A stretch of DNA of 64,000 nt from Janibacter endophyticus (GTDB taxonomy: Bacteria > Actinomycetota > Actinomycetes > Actinomycetales > Dermatophilaceae): positions 1,736,001-1,800,000 of the forward strand of contig NZ_JAFEJG010000004.1 in assembly GCF_016888335.1 (NCBI RefSeq), written 5' to 3'. A model generated the notes under the pieces. The model did no database searches. It was not told the origin of the DNA and saw only the letters and a program-made list of their open reading frames with translations. Every line of letters begins with the position of its first letter. The stretch's first letter is position 1. Both the position numbers and the translations under genes were made by a program. This document shows positions 40,564-50,659 of this stretch, one piece after another.

Positions 40564-42293
40564 TGTCGATCGGCGGAATTCTCAACCGGACCAGCGACGC
40601 TCCAGACCGCCGCGAGCTGCGGCAGGAGCGAGCGGGCAGCCAGGCCTTCAAGTACCTGACGACGACCGACCACAAGGTCATCGGCAACCTCTACCTCGTC
40701 GCCTCCTTCATCTGGTTCCTCATCGGCGGCGTGATGGCTCTCGTCATCCGAGCCGAGCTCTGGGCGCCCGGCCTGCAGGTCGTCGACAACCCCGAGCAGT
40801 TCAACCAGATGTTCACGATGCACGGCACGATCATGCTGCTGCTCTTCGCGACGCCGGCCTTCGCCGGCTTCGCGAACGCGCTCATGCCGCTGCAGATCGG
40901 TGCGCCGGACGTCGCCTTCCCGCGACTGAACATGTTCGCCTTCTGGCTCTACCTCTTCGGTGGACTCATCGCCGGCTTCGGCCTGCTGACCCCGGGCGGC
41001 GCGGCGAGCTTCGGCTGGACCGCGTACACCCCGCTCTCGAACCCGTCGTACAGCCCCGGCCTCGGCGGCGACCTCTGGGTCTGGGGCCTGGCGCTCGGTG
41101 GTTTCGGAACCATCCTCGGTGCGGTCAACTTCATCACCACGATCCTGTGCATGCGCGCTCCGGGCATGACGATGTTCCGGATGCCGATCTTCACCTGGAC
41201 CATCCTCATCACCTCCGTCCTCATCCTCATGGCCTTCCCGGTCCTCGCGGCGGCCCTCATCGGGCTCGGTGTCGACCGGCGCTTCGGCGGGCACATCTTC
41301 GCCCCGGAGAGCGGCGGCACGATCCTGTGGCAGCACCTCTTCTGGTTCTTCGGGCACCCAGAGGTGTACGTCCTCGCCCTGCCGTTCTTCGGCGTGATCT
41401 CCGAGATCGTCCCGGTCTTCTCGCGCAAGCCGATCTTCGGCTACAAGACGCTCGTCTTCGCGACGATCGCCATCGCGGCGCTCTCGGTGTCGGTGTGGGC
41501 CCACCACATGTACGTCACCGGGCAGGTCTTCCTGCCGTTCTTCGCGATCATGACGATGGCCATCGCGGTGCCGACAGGCGTGAAGTTCTTCAACTGGATC
41601 GGCACGATGTGGGGCGGCAAGCTCGTCTTCGACTCGCCGATGATCTGGGCGCTCGGCTTCCTCGTAACCTTCCTCTTCGGTGGTCTGACCGGTGTCATCC
41701 TCGCCAGCCCGGCCCTGGACTTCCAAGTCTCCGACACGTACTTCGTCGTGGCGCACTTCCACTACGTGCTCTTCGGCACCATCGTCTTCAGCTTCTTCGC
41801 GGGGCTGTACTTCTGGTGGCCGAAGATCACGGGCAAGATGCTCGACGAGGGCCTGGCGAAGTGGCACTTCTGGCTGCTCTTCATCGGCTTCCACACGACC
41901 TTCCTCATCCAGCACTGGCTGGGCGTGCAGAACATGCCGCGTCGCTACGCGGACTACATGGTCGAGGACAACATCCAGCTCGCCAACCAGATCTCCACGG
42001 TCGGCGCGTTCATCCTCGCGGTCTCCTTCTTCCCCTTCTTCTACAACGTGTGGAAGACGCAGACCTCGGCGCCCAACGTCACGATGGACGACCCGTGGGG
42101 CTACGGTGCCTCGCTCGAGTGGGCGACCTCCTGCCCGCCGCCGCGGCACAACTTCACCTCGATCCCGCGGATCCGCTCGGAGCGCCCGGCCTTCGACCTC
42201 CACCACCCCGAGTACGCGCCGAGCGCGATCACCCCGGCTGACCAGCGCGCGCAGGTCGTCGCCGAGCGTGCGACCCGAGAGGACAACGCATGA
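40563..42293 (+). CDS. ctaD: Cytochrome c oxidase subunit I
   Basis: 576-residue aa3 oxidase core with 12 TM helices, binding heme a, heme a3 and CuB and pumping protons. Conserved histidine sites include [13 protein letters not shown], the [19 protein letters not shown] segment containing the CuB His and Tyr of the cross-link, and FFNWIGTMW and [13 protein letters not shown] (a3/a ligands). The coupling at the ctaC stop and the four-base overlap with ctaF indicate one operon. Normal length for actinobacteria. Confidence 0.97.
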   Translation: MSIGGILNRTSDAPDRRELRQERAGSQAFKYLTTTDHKVIGNLYLVASFIWFLIGGVMALVIRAELWAPGLQVVDNPEQFNQMFTMHGTIMLLLFATPAFAGFANALMPLQIGAPDVAFPRLNMFAFWLYLFGGLIAGFGLLTPGGAASFGWTAYTPLSNPSYSPGLGGDLWVWGLALGGFGTILGAVNFITTILCMRAPGMTMFRMPIFTWTILITSVLILMAFPVLAAALIGLGVDRRFGGHIFAPESGGTILWQHLFWFFGHPEVYVLALPFFGVISEIVPVFSRKPIFGYKTLVFATIAIAALSVSVWAHHMYVTGQVFLPFFAIMTMAIAVPTGVKFFNWIGTMWGGKLVFDSPMIWALGFLVTFLFGGLTGVILASPALDFQVSDTYFVVAHFHYVLFGTIVFSFFAGLYFWWPKITGKMLDEGLAKWHFWLLFIGFHTTFLIQHWLGVQNMPRRYADYMVEDNIQLANQISTVGAFILAVSFFPFFYNVWKTQTSAPNVTMDDPWGYGASLEWATSCPPPRHNFTSIPRIRSERPAFDLHHPEYAPSAITPADQRAQVVAERATREDNA

Positions 42294-42691
42294 AGCCCGA
42301 GATCAAGCTCTTCGCCGTCATCGGAATCTTCTTCGTCTTCGCCGCCACCCTCTACGGTGCGTGGACCGGGTGGGGCGAGCCGGTCGGCTGGGTTGCGCTC
42401 TACCTGTGCGCCGGACTCGGCTTCATGATTTCCTTCTACCTCTGGAAGACGGCCTCGAAGCTCCCGCTGCGTCCCGAGGACAACCTCGACGGCGAGATCG
42501 AGGAGCAGGCCGGCAACTACGGCGCGTTCACCCCGTACTCGTGGTGGCCGCTGTGGCTCGGGCTGTCGGCGTCGATCATCTTCCTCGGCGTTGCGGCCGG
42601 CTTCTGGATCGCCGTCTTCGGCGTGGTCCTGGGCGTCTACGCGCTCATCGGCTGGGTCTTCGAGCACTACAAGGGCGAGCACGCGCACTGA
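42290..42691 (+). CDS. ctaF: Cytochrome c oxidase subunit IV
   Basis: 133 residues with four hydrophobic helices ([60 protein letters not shown], and [20 protein letters not shown]). This is the small actinobacterial subunit IV of the bcc-aa3 supercomplex. ATG overlaps the ctaD stop (ATGA). A strong hairpin follows 16 bases after the stop, ending the operon. Confidence 0.93.
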   Translation: MKPEIKLFAVIGIFFVFAATLYGAWTGWGEPVGWVALYLCAGLGFMISFYLWKTASKLPLRPEDNLDGEIEEQAGNYGAFTPYSWWPLWLGLSASIIFLGVAAGFWIAVFGVVLGVYALIGWVFEHYKGEHAH

Positions 42692-42707
42692 CGCGCACCG
42701 TGCCCTG

Positions 42708-42750
42708 ACGAAGGGGTGAGCGGACCGACGAGGTCTGCTCACCCCTTCGT
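42708..42750. terminator. Hairpin terminator after ctaF, with the CGAAGGGG word in both arms
   Basis: Left arm ACGAAGGGGTGAGCGGAC (42708-42725) pairs 17 of 18 with the right arm at 42733-42750, loop seven bases. CGAAGGGG is at 42709 and its complement at 42742. It ends the ctaCDF transcript before the L,D-transpeptidase gene. Confidence 0.88.
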
Positions 42751-42832
42751 CGTGCCGCGACGTCGGCGGTTCGGCGGGGGAGCGGCCAGCCGGTAGGATC
42801 GTCCAGTTGCCGAGACAGGGGAGAGCAGAGCA

Positions 42833-44050
42833 GTGGGGGCACGCAGGGTGCGATCAGGGGCGCGCCGGGGCCTGACGGTCCTCGTCGCTCTCGTCGTGCT
42901 GGCCGGGTGCCAGGGCGGCGAGACGAGCGGTGAGACGGGACGGTCTGCGGGAGCGTCGGCGAGCAGGTCGAGCACCAGCACCCCGCCCCAGCCGGCCGAG
43001 ATCACGGTCGTGCCCGCCGACGGGGCCACGGGGGTCATGCCGGACGACGAGGTGAGCGTCGCGGCGGTGACCGGGCGCATCGAGCGGGTCGAGGTGAGCA
43101 CGAAGGGCGGTCCTCCCGTCGAGGGGGCCCTCACCGGGGGTGAGTGGTCGAGCACGTCCCGCCTCGCGCCCTCCGCACGCTACAGCGTCGCCGTTACGAG
43201 CGTCGGTCCCGACGGCACGAGGGTCACGAGCACGAGCGGCTTCAGCACGCACGAGCCCGCCGTGACCGCGACCTACGGGATGGTCTACGCCGGGCAGACC
43301 GGCGGTGTGGCGATGCCCGTGAGCCTCCAGTTCGACTCAGAGGTGACGACAAGGGCCTTCCGCGAGCAGATCGAGCGGGCGGTGAGCGTGACGACCTCGC
43401 CGAAGACCGAGGGCTCCTGGGGCTGGCTCGACAACCGCCAGCTCATGTGGCGCCCCAAGGCCTTCTGGGAGCCCGGGACCACGGTCCGCCTCGACGCGCC
43501 GCTCACCGGCTTCCAGACCGGCGAGGACAAGTGGGTCGCCGACGATGTCTCCGGCAGCATGACCATCGGACGCGAGCAGATGACGAAGGTCGACATCGCG
43601 GGACACCAGATGACGGTGACCCGGGGCGGGCAGGCGCTGCGGACCATCCCGGTCTCCAGCGGCAAGCCGGGCCCCGAGACCGAGACCCGGTCGGGGCTGA
43701 AGGTCGTCATCAACAAGGTCGCCGACATGACGATGGACTCGGCGACGGTGGGCATCGACAAGGGTGAGCCCGGCTACTACAACGTCGACACGAGCTGGAA
43801 CGTCCGAGTCACCTGGACCGGGGAGTTCCTCCACTCCGCGCCCTGGTCGCTCGGCTCGCAGGGCCGTGCCAACGTCTCGCACGGCTGCGTCAACATGGCT
43901 CCCGAGCACGCACGGTGGGTGTACGAGAACTCCATCCCGGGCGACCCGGTCGACTTCACCGGGTCGGGCCGCGAGTTCCTGCCCACCGAGGGCATCGGGG
44001 TCTGGCAGTACTCCTACGCCGGCTGGCAGCAGCAGAGTGCCCTCGTCTGA
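42833..44050 (+). CDS. L,D-transpeptidase lipoprotein (YkuD, LdtMt2-like)
   Basis: 405 residues from GTG 42833. The signal peptide ends in the lipobox LAGC. Two Ig-like domains (about residues 55-125 and 130-250) are the actinobacterial Ldt layout. The YkuD catalytic domain has MTVTRGGQALRTIPVSSGK and the active-site motif SHGCVNMAPEHARW with the nucleophilic Cys. It makes 3-3 cross-links in peptidoglycan outside the membrane. A TAGGAT hexamer in the 80-base upstream region is a possible -10 box. Confidence 0.92.
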   Translation: MGARRVRSGARRGLTVLVALVVLAGCQGGETSGETGRSAGASASRSSTSTPPQPAEITVVPADGATGVMPDDEVSVAAVTGRIERVEVSTKGGPPVEGALTGGEWSSTSRLAPSARYSVAVTSVGPDGTRVTSTSGFSTHEPAVTATYGMVYAGQTGGVAMPVSLQFDSEVTTRAFREQIERAVSVTTSPKTEGSWGWLDNRQLMWRPKAFWEPGTTVRLDAPLTGFQTGEDKWVADDVSGSMTIGREQMTKVDIAGHQMTVTRGGQALRTIPVSSGKPGPETETRSGLKVVINKVADMTMDSATVGIDKGEPGYYNVDTSWNVRVTWTGEFLHSAPWSLGSQGRANVSHGCVNMAPEHARWVYENSIPGDPVDFTGSGREFLPTEGIGVWQYSYAGWQQQSALV

Positions 44051-44059
44051 GGCGGTTCC

Positions 44060-44443
44060 TCAGCCCCAGCCGAGGGCGTGCAGCCGGGCGTCGTCGATGC
44101 CGAAGTGGTGGGCGATCTCGTGGACGACGGTGATCGCCACCTCGTCGCGGAGCTCGTCGAGGTCCGCGCACATGCGGGTCAGCGGGCCACGGAAGAGCAC
44201 GACGCGGTCGGGCATCGACCCGGCAGCCCACCAGCCGTCCCGCTCGGTGAGGGGGGTCCCGAGGTAGATGCCGAGCAGCTCGGCGTTGTCCTCGTCGGAG
44301 AGCGTGGGGTCGGCGTGCTCGGCGCTCGGCTCGTCCTCGACGAAGATCGCGACGTTGTCGGCCATCGCCATGAGCTCCGGGGGCACCGCGTCCAGCCCGT
44401 CCCGCACGGCGGCCTCGAAGGCGGCGTCGTCCACTGCATCCAT
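44060..44443 (-). CDS. Minimal zincin metallopeptidase family protein
   Basis: 127 residues from ATG 44443. It carries the short zincin motif HEIAHHFGIDDARLHALGWG, with the two Zn His and Glu of HExxH and a downstream acidic ligand. The rest (DDAAFEAAVRDGLDAVPPEL, IYLGTPLTERDGWWAAG, FRGPLTRMCADLDEL) fits the family of small actinobacterial zincin-like proteins (PF06262). Function unknown. Start overlaps the stop of the MFS gene, so the two are coupled. Confidence 0.85.
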   Translation of the reverse strand: MDAVDDAAFEAAVRDGLDAVPPELMAMADNVAIFVEDEPSAEHADPTLSDEDNAELLGIYLGTPLTERDGWWAAGSMPDRVVLFRGPLTRMCADLDELRDEVAITVVHEIAHHFGIDDARLHALGWG

Positions 44444-45624
44444 CAGGGCGAGCCTCTCATGACGTGCCGTCGGTGCACCGCCCACAGGGTGATGCCGAGC
44501 AGGAGCAGGCCCAGGCTGGTCGCGGAGAAGGCGAGCATCGTCCGCCCCGCAACGGGGGCGACGAAGCCGGCGAGGAGGGAGTTGAGCGAGAGCATGAGGA
44601 AGGTGCTCACCGAGGCAGCGGTGCCCCGAGAGTTGGGGAAGCTGTCGAGCAACGCCAGCTGGTAGACCGGCATGGAGATCCCGGTCCCGAAGGCGACCAT
44701 GACGAGCCCGACGAGGGCCCAGGGCATCTGGCCGCTCGTCCCCGGGAGAGCGGCGAGGAGCACCGCGGCCGTCGCACCGGTCAACGAGCAGCCCTGCCCG
44801 GCGGTGATGAGCCGGTGCCCGGCGACGCGCTCGGCCAGCCGGCCGTTGGTGAAGGACCCGAGCACCATGGCGGCGACCATCGGGACGAAGAGCTGCCAGA
44901 AGTCCTGCTCGCCGAGCCCGAGGATGTCGACGACGAGGATCGGCGCGCCCGCGATGTAGAGAAACTGGGCGGCGAAGGAGAACGCGTTCGCGCCGGTGAG
45001 GACGAGGAACCAGCGGTCGCGGGCGGCCGCGACGACGTTGCGCAGGATCGCGTCCAGGCGAAGGGGGGTCCGTCGCTCCGGCGGGTGGCTCTCCGGCAGC
45101 AGCACGAGGACCGACACCGCGATGAACGCGCCGAAGATCGCGAGGAACCAGAAGACGATCGGCCAGGGTCCGAGCTGGAGCAGCCAGCCGCCGATGATCG
45201 GCGCCACCGCCGGTCCGATGCCGAAGATCATCGCGATGGCGCTCATGAGACGTTGTGCGCGGGGGCCCTCGAAGAGGTCACGGACGACGGTGCGCGAGAC
45301 GATCGTCCCCGCGCCGGCCGAGGCGCCCTGGAGGGCTCGGCAGATGAGCAGGAGGGGCAGGGACGGGGCCAGCGCGGCACCGATCGAGGCCAGGGTGTAC
45401 ACGGCCGCTCCGGTGACCATGACGGGCTTGCGCCCGACGGCGTCGCTCAGCGGACCGTGGAAGAGGCTCATCGCCGCGAAGGAGATCAGGTAGACGCTGA
45501 CGACCTGCTGCATCTGCGCGCTGCCGACGCCGAAGTCCTCGCGCATCTGGACGAAGGCGGGGAAGGGGGTGTCGATGGAGAACGGCCCGAACATCCCGAG
45601 CAGCGCGAGGAGGACGGTCGTCAC
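44443..45624 (-). CDS. MFS drug exporter, Bcr/CflA type
   Basis: About 393 residues with 12 TM helices. The motif A region GPLSDAVGRKPVMVTGA lies between helices 2 and 3. FGPFSIDTPFPAFVQMRE in helix 1 is the Bcr/CflA hallmark (SIDxYLPA in most), and CRALQGASAGAGTIVSRTVV is motif C-like. I take GTG 45624 (VTTVLLALLGMFG) because the frame above it contains the qcrB terminator hairpin. Substrates are unknown. The zincin gene downstream is coupled. Confidence 0.8.
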   Translation of the reverse strand: MTTVLLALLGMFGPFSIDTPFPAFVQMREDFGVGSAQMQQVVSVYLISFAAMSLFHGPLSDAVGRKPVMVTGAAVYTLASIGAALAPSLPLLLICRALQGASAGAGTIVSRTVVRDLFEGPRAQRLMSAIAMIFGIGPAVAPIIGGWLLQLGPWPIVFWFLAIFGAFIAVSVLVLLPESHPPERRTPLRLDAILRNVVAAARDRWFLVLTGANAFSFAAQFLYIAGAPILVVDILGLGEQDFWQLFVPMVAAMVLGSFTNGRLAERVAGHRLITAGQGCSLTGATAAVLLAALPGTSGQMPWALVGLVMVAFGTGISMPVYQLALLDSFPNSRGTAASVSTFLMLSLNSLLAGFVAPVAGRTMLAFSATSLGLLLLGITLWAVHRRHVMRGSP

Positions 45625-45643
45625 CGCGAGGGGAGCGGTACGA

Positions 45644-45681
45644 CGAAGGGGCCCGGAGGCGGTCGCCTCCGGGCCCCTTCG
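45644..45681. terminator. Perfect 17-bp hairpin after qcrB, with the CGAAGGGG word in both arms
   Basis: CGAAGGGGCCCGGAGGC (45644-45660), loop GGTC, and the exact complement (45665-45681). It lies between the qcrB stop (45696) and the MFS start, so it ends the ctaE-qcrCAB transcript. It is the third terminator built on the same octamer. Confidence 0.9.
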
Positions 45682-45695
45682 GTCAGGCGGGGCGG

Positions 45696-47402
45696 TCAGT
45701 GCTGACCCGACCCGACCGTGGTCTGGTCCGAGCCCTCGATGGCCTCGTGACCGTGACCGTCGTGGTGCGCGGCCTCGAGCTCTGCCGGGGTGACCGGGTT
45801 GACGGCACCGTCGAAGTAGAACCGGGAGAGCGCTGCCCGCATTTTGCGCTTGCGAGAGCCCTTGCCCTTCTCCTCGCCGGGAGCGAGCTCGACCGGGGCG
45901 ACCGGCTCGTGCTGGACCAGGGTCCACCGGGTGTACTCGTCGAGCGGCTCGTGGACCTCGTGGAAGTCGCCGCCGGGGCCTCGGACGATGCGACCCGACT
46001 CGCGGCCGTGCAGCACCATCTCGCGGTCGTGCCGCTGCAGCGAGAGGCAGATCCGCTTCGTCGCCCAGAACGCGAGGATCGGGCCGGCGAAGGTGAGGAC
46101 GCGCAGCATGTTCGTGATGTCGTTGATCGACATGTGGAACTTGATCGCCATGATGTCGTTGCTCGCGGCGAGCGTGAGCACGAGCCACAGGGTGAAGGCG
46201 GCGACGCCGAGCGCGGTCCGGGTGGGACGGTTGCGCGGGCGGTCGAGCAGGTGGTGCTCGCGCTTGTCACCGGTGACCCAGGCCTCGACGAACGGGTAGG
46301 CGATCATGCCGCCGTAGAAGAGCGGGATGACGAGCAGCGACCCGATGATCACCGGGAAGGCCCAGGTCCAGCCGAAGGTGGTGAACTCCATCCAGCCGGG
46401 GAGGAGCCGCAAGGCACCGTCGGGGAAGAGCATGTACCAGTCCGGCTGGGCGCCCGCCGTCGTCGCGTTGGGCATGTACGGACCGTGCACCCACACCGCG
46501 TTGATCTGGACGATGGAGGAGATCAGGGCGATGCCACCGAAGACGATGAAGAAGAAGCCACCGGCCTTGGCCGCGTAGACCGGCATGACCGGGAAGCCGA
46601 CGACGTTGTCGTTGGTCCGGCCCGGGCCGGGGTACTGGGTGTGCTTCTGCAGCGCCACGAGCACGATGTGCGCCGTGAAGAGGGCGATGAGGATGCCCGG
46701 CAGCAGCAGGATGTGGATCGAGTAGAGGCGCGGGATGATGTCCTCGCCCGGGAAGCCGCCGCCGAAGAGCGCGTAGCTGAGGTAGCTGCCGATGACCGGC
46801 GCGCTGAGCATGAAGCCCTGCGCCGCCCGCAGTCCCGTGCCCGAGAGCAGGTCGTCGGGGAGCGAGTAGCCGGCGAAGCCCTCGATGAGCGCGAGCATCG
46901 ACAGGAGGCAGCCGATGACCCAGTTGATCTCACGCGGCTTGCGGAAGGCACCGGTGAAGAAGACGCGGAGCATGTGCACCGAGAGGGCGACGATGAAGAG
47001 CAGCGCCGACCAGTGGTGCATCTGCCGGATGAGCAGACCGCCCTTGACGTCGAAGGAGATGTCGAGGGTCGAGGCGTAGGCGCGGGACATCTCGACGCCC
47101 TGGAGCGGGACGTAGCTGCCCTCGTAGATGACCTCACCCTGGGTGGGGTCGAACCACAGGGTGAGGAAGACACCCGTGAGCATGCAGACGATCATCGAGT
47201 ACATCGCGATCTCGCCGAGCATGAAGGACCAGTGGTCCGGGAAGACCTTCTTCATGAGGTACCCGACGCCCTTGGCGGCGCCGGTCCGGTCGTCGATCCA
47301 GCCGGCGACACCGCCGACCTTCTTCAGGCCGGGGGAGACGGGGGCCTTGCGCGGCGTGTCGTCGGCGCGCAGGGCGTCAGCAGGTCGTGCAGCGGTGCTC
47401 AT
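45696..47402 (-). CDS. qcrB: Cytochrome bc1 complex, cytochrome b subunit
   Basis: 568 residues with eight or more TM helices and an actinobacterial C-terminal cytosolic tail. Heme ligand histidines are in RQMHHWSALLFIVALSVHML (two His 14 residues apart) and in LYSIHILLLPGILIALFTAH. The quinol site motif appears as PDWYMLFPDGALR, where the common PEWY is PDWY, usual in actinobacteria. It oxidises menaquinol and is the target of QcrB-directed drugs such as Q203. ATG overlaps the qcrA stop. Last gene of ctaE-qcrCAB. Confidence 0.97.
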   Translation of the reverse strand: MSTAARPADALRADDTPRKAPVSPGLKKVGGVAGWIDDRTGAAKGVGYLMKKVFPDHWSFMLGEIAMYSMIVCMLTGVFLTLWFDPTQGEVIYEGSYVPLQGVEMSRAYASTLDISFDVKGGLLIRQMHHWSALLFIVALSVHMLRVFFTGAFRKPREINWVIGCLLSMLALIEGFAGYSLPDDLLSGTGLRAAQGFMLSAPVIGSYLSYALFGGGFPGEDIIPRLYSIHILLLPGILIALFTAHIVLVALQKHTQYPGPGRTNDNVVGFPVMPVYAAKAGGFFFIVFGGIALISSIVQINAVWVHGPYMPNATTAGAQPDWYMLFPDGALRLLPGWMEFTTFGWTWAFPVIIGSLLVIPLFYGGMIAYPFVEAWVTGDKREHHLLDRPRNRPTRTALGVAAFTLWLVLTLAASNDIMAIKFHMSINDITNMLRVLTFAGPILAFWATKRICLSLQRHDREMVLHGRESGRIVRGPGGDFHEVHEPLDEYTRWTLVQHEPVAPVELAPGEEKGKGSRKRKMRAALSRFYFDGAVNPVTPAELEAAHHDGHGHEAIEGSDQTTVGSGQH

Positions 47403-48523
47403 CAGGACTCACGCTCCCAGAAGGACGGGCCGACCGGTTCCTGGAACGGCTGCTCGGCGATGAGGTAGCCCTCCGAGTCGACGTTGATCTTCAGCTGCGG
47501 CAGGGGGCGCCCGGCCGGGCCGAAGATGACCTCGCAGTCGTTGGTCACGTCGAAGGTGGACTGGTGGCAGGGGCACAGCAGGTGATGGGTGGTCTGCTCG
47601 TAGAGGCCGACGGGGCAGCCGACGTGGGTGCAGACCTTGGAGTAGGCGACGATGCCCTGGTAGCCCCAGTCGCGGGCTTTGCGGCCCTTGTCGGTGTCCT
47701 GGAAGTCGTCCGGGTTGAGGCGCATGAGGAGCACCGTGGACTTCGTGATCTCGTTGAGCTTGGCCGCGCCGTGCAGCTCGCTCTGCAGGCCCTCGGGCAG
47801 GACGTGGAAGACCGAGCCGATGGTGACGTCGCTGGCCTTGATCGGACGGTCCTCGGGGTCGAGGTGCAGGCGGCGCTTCTTGGCCACCCAGCTGCCGTCG
47901 GCCTGCTTCTCGCCGTTCCAGAAGGTCACGGAGAGGTCGTTGCGGGGGAGCGGGCCGAGGCTGCCGGCGAGCTGGACGAGCAGCGGGAGGGAGAAGAGGC
48001 CGAGCGCACCACCCATCGTCGCCTTGATGATCGGACGACGCGTCAGCTGCGAGGTCTCGGCACCATCGGTCATCGTCTGGACGAAGCCCTCGCGGTCGAC
48101 GTCGGCGCTGCGCAGGGGGTGACGCTCCTCGACGCTCTCGTGGTCCGGCATGAGCGTCTTGGCCCACTGGACGGCGCCGAGGCCGATGCCCAGCAGCGAG
48201 AGCGCCATGCCCAGGCCGAGCAGGAGGTTCGACAGGCTCATCGTGCCGATGAGCGGCACGAACGTCTGGGTGTCGACGTCGACCATGAAGTACGCCACGA
48301 GGAAGAGCACGGTGCCGAGCATCGAGAGGGCGAAGAGCCCAGCGACGCTGCGCTCGGCCCGCTTCGCGGCCTTCTCGTCGAGGTCGGCGGCGCGGTGCAC
48401 GTGGGGCGGCAGGCCAGGGTCCTGGAACCGCTCCGGGATCCCACCGGAGCCGTGGACATGGCCCTGGTCGAGGCGCACCGCGGAGTCCGCGGGACGCTCG
48501 GGCTCAGGGGTGAGGTCGGTCAT
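47402..48523 (-). CDS. qcrA: Rieske iron-sulfur subunit of the bc1 complex
   Basis: 373 residues. Three TM helices (about residues 55-175), as is typical of actinobacterial QcrA, precede the Rieske domain. The [2Fe-2S] ligands are in CTHVGCPVGL and CPCHQSTFDV (two Cys, two His). A positively charged acidic-rich N-terminus precedes the membrane part. It passes electrons from menaquinol to QcrC. Its stop overlaps the qcrB start. Confidence 0.97.
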   Translation of the reverse strand: MTDLTPEPERPADSAVRLDQGHVHGSGGIPERFQDPGLPPHVHRAADLDEKAAKRAERSVAGLFALSMLGTVLFLVAYFMVDVDTQTFVPLIGTMSLSNLLLGLGMALSLLGIGLGAVQWAKTLMPDHESVEERHPLRSADVDREGFVQTMTDGAETSQLTRRPIIKATMGGALGLFSLPLLVQLAGSLGPLPRNDLSVTFWNGEKQADGSWVAKKRRLHLDPEDRPIKASDVTIGSVFHVLPEGLQSELHGAAKLNEITKSTVLLMRLNPDDFQDTDKGRKARDWGYQGIVAYSKVCTHVGCPVGLYEQTTHHLLCPCHQSTFDVTNDCEVIFGPAGRPLPQLKINVDSEGYLIAEQPFQEPVGPSFWERES

Positions 48524-48562
48524 CTTGAAATGATCCTGTCTGAGTCGTCGTGGCGGGGAGCG

Positions 48563-49354
48563 TCAGGCGGACTTCTGGCCGAGCCAGACGGCGGCGGCGA
48601 CGAAGAGGCCGAGGCCCAGGGTCCAGATGAACAGGCCCTCGGGGACCGGGCCGAGCGAGCCGAGCGGGTTGCCGCCGGGGTTGCCGGCCTCCTGCTGACC
48701 CTCGATGTAGGCGATGACGTCGCGCTTCTCCTCGGGGGTGAGGTTTGCGTCGTTGAAGACGGGCATCGACTGCGGGCCGGTGAGCATGGCCTCGTAGATG
48801 TGCTTGGGGTCGACGTCGGTGACCTTCGGCGCGTACTTCCCGCGGGTCAGCGCGCCACCGGCGCCGGCCGAGTTGTGGCACATCGCGCAGTTGACGCGGA
48901 AGAGCTCGCCGCCCTTGCCGGCGTCACCCTTGGAGCCGTCGTAGTACTCGGCCTCGGGGATGGCCGGGCCGGCACCGAGGGAGGCGACGTAGGCGCCGAT
49001 CTGGTGGATCTGCTCCTCGGAGAACTTGATCTGCTCGACCCGCGGGGCCTGAGCGCCCGGCTTGGCCATGGGCATCCGGCCGGTCTCCATCTGGAAGTCG
49101 ACGGAGGCGGCGCCGACACCCGCGAGGCTGGGGCCGGCACCGTCGACGCCGAGCCCGTTGGCGCCGTGGCACGTCGCGCAGTTGGCGGTGAAGAGCTTCT
49201 TGCCCTCGGCGATGTCGTCGACCGACGCGACGGTCGTGGCGGTGGCGTCGGCCTGCTTGGGCGAGACCGCGGCGAACGCGGTGCCGGCGAAGAAGAGGCC
49301 GAAGAGGATCAGCAGCGCCAGCGCGGCCGGGTGGCGGCGGTTGATCGAGGGCAT
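48563..49354 (-). CDS. qcrC: Diheme cytochrome cc subunit of the bc1 complex
   Basis: 263 residues from ATG 49354, preferred over ATG 49396 because AGGA lies six bases before it. A signal anchor (ALALLILFGLFFAGTAFAA), two heme-binding motifs (CATCHG and CAMCHN) and a C-terminal TM helix (GLFIWTLGLGLFVAAAVWLG) are present. The dual c-type heme replaces a soluble cytochrome c and wires bc1 to the aa3 oxidase. It lies between ctaE and qcrA on the same strand. Confidence 0.95.
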   Translation of the reverse strand: MPSINRRHPAALALLILFGLFFAGTAFAAVSPKQADATATTVASVDDIAEGKKLFTANCATCHGANGLGVDGAGPSLAGVGAASVDFQMETGRMPMAKPGAQAPRVEQIKFSEEQIHQIGAYVASLGAGPAIPEAEYYDGSKGDAGKGGELFRVNCAMCHNSAGAGGALTRGKYAPKVTDVDPKHIYEAMLTGPQSMPVFNDANLTPEEKRDVIAYIEGQQEAGNPGGNPLGSLGPVPEGLFIWTLGLGLFVAAAVWLGQKSA

Positions 49355-49404
49355 TCGTCGTCCTGTCCGTGAGGGGGTCGCGTCGGGCGGGGTCATGCGG
49401 GCGG

Positions 49405-50067
49405 TCACTTCAGCAGGTAGATCGCGGCGAACAGCGCGATCCACACCACGTCGACGAAGTGCCAGTAGTACGAGGTCACGACGGCGCCCGAGGCCTGGGC
49501 GTGCGTGTAGCGCCGGGTCGTGAAGGTCCGCCCGATGATGAGCAGGAAGGCGATGAGGCCACCGGTGACGTGGATGCCGTGCAGGCCCGTCGTCAGGTAG
49601 AAGACCGAGCTGTAGGCGTCGGTGGACATCGTGACGCCCTCGCTGATGAGCTTCGCGTACTCCGTCACCTGGCCGGCGACGAAGACCGCGCCGAAGATGT
49701 AGGTGAGGGTGTACCACTCGCGCATGCCCCACTGGCCGATCTGGAGCAGGCCGCCGGTGCGGGCGACCTGGCCGTCCTCGGCCTTCATGACGCCCAGCTG
49801 GCACCACACCGAGGAGACCACGAGGATCAGGGTGTTGATCGCCGCGAACTTCACGTCGAGGATCGGCACCCTCTCGGCCCAGAGGTCGGGACGCTGAGCC
49901 CGGAGCGTGAAGAAGATCGCGAAGAGCCCCGCGAAGAACATCAGCTCGCTCGACAGCCAGACGATGGTGCCGACGGACACCATGTTCGGCCGGCTCACGG
50001 GACCCAGGAGGGGATCCGAGGGCAGGGGCGCGGACGCGTTGGAGGTAAGTGAATGTGCTGTGGCCAC
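49405..50067 (-). CDS. ctaE: Cytochrome c oxidase subunit III
   Basis: 220 residues from GTG 50067, with five to seven TM helices. Family text includes [37 protein letters not shown] and [20 protein letters not shown]. It belongs to the aa3 oxidase and is promoter-proximal in ctaE-qcrCAB. It diverges from a receiver gene and trpD, as ctaE and trpD diverge in M. tuberculosis (Rv2193/Rv2192c, from memory). Confidence 0.95.
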   Translation of the reverse strand: MATAHSLTSNASAPLPSDPLLGPVSRPNMVSVGTIVWLSSELMFFAGLFAIFFTLRAQRPDLWAERVPILDVKFAAINTLILVVSSVWCQLGVMKAEDGQVARTGGLLQIGQWGMREWYTLTYIFGAVFVAGQVTEYAKLISEGVTMSTDAYSSVFYLTTGLHGIHVTGGLIAFLLIIGRTFTTRRYTHAQASGAVVTSYYWHFVDVVWIALFAAIYLLK

Positions 50068-50154
50068 GCGGTCATTATGTCGGAGACCGCGACGCTTTTG
50101 TGCGCACCCCCCAGAACGCGTCGCCGGAGCCGCCCGCAGGTAGCATCTGAGCCC

Positions 50155-50655
50155 ATGAGCGCATCCCCTGCGAGCCCCGCCGGCGCCGCCGTGAGCAGCC
50201 CCGTGTCCTCGGTCCCCCAGCAGGCCACCGTCCTGCTCTACAGCGACAACATCACCGTGCGTGACTCCGTCCGTGCGGCGGTGGGTCGACGCCCTGCCCG
50301 CGACGTCGAGGTCGGCGAGTGGCTCGAGTGCGCGACCGGCCCGGCCGTCGTCGAGGCGATCGATGCCGGGGGCTTCGACCTCGCGATCCTCGACGGGGAG
50401 GCCGCCAAGACCGGCGGGATGGCGCTCTGCCGCCAGCTGAAGTCCGAGGTCCTCGACTGCCCGCCGGTCCTCGTGCTCACCGGTCGGCCCCAGGACGGCT
50501 GGCTCGCGACGTGGTCGCTCGCGGACGGCGTCGTGCCGCACCCGCTCGACCCGATCGTCCTCGCCGACACCGTCGCCGAGCTCGTCCGCAGCAGTGACGT
50601 GGTGCGCCACGGCGGGGCGAGCGACGAGGGCCGCCCCGGTCCTCACGCCAGCTGA
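50155..50655 (+). CDS. Stand-alone receiver-like protein
   Basis: 166 residues. An Ala/Ser-rich N-terminus precedes a CheY-like fold: [19 protein letters not shown], then [19 protein letters not shown] with the phosphoacceptor-position Asp, then [14 protein letters not shown]. At the place of the conserved Lys-Pro the sequence has VVPHPLDP, so the switch Lys is His. There is no output domain. It lies between divergent ctaE and trpD, and its stop is four bases before the trpD start, so it is probably cotranscribed with trpD. Role unknown. Confidence 0.7.
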   Translation: MSASPASPAGAAVSSPVSSVPQQATVLLYSDNITVRDSVRAAVGRRPARDVEVGEWLECATGPAVVEAIDAGGFDLAILDGEAAKTGGMALCRQLKSEVLDCPPVLVLTGRPQDGWLATWSLADGVVPHPLDPIVLADTVAELVRSSDVVRHGGASDEGRPGPHAS

Positions 50656-50659
50656 CCCG

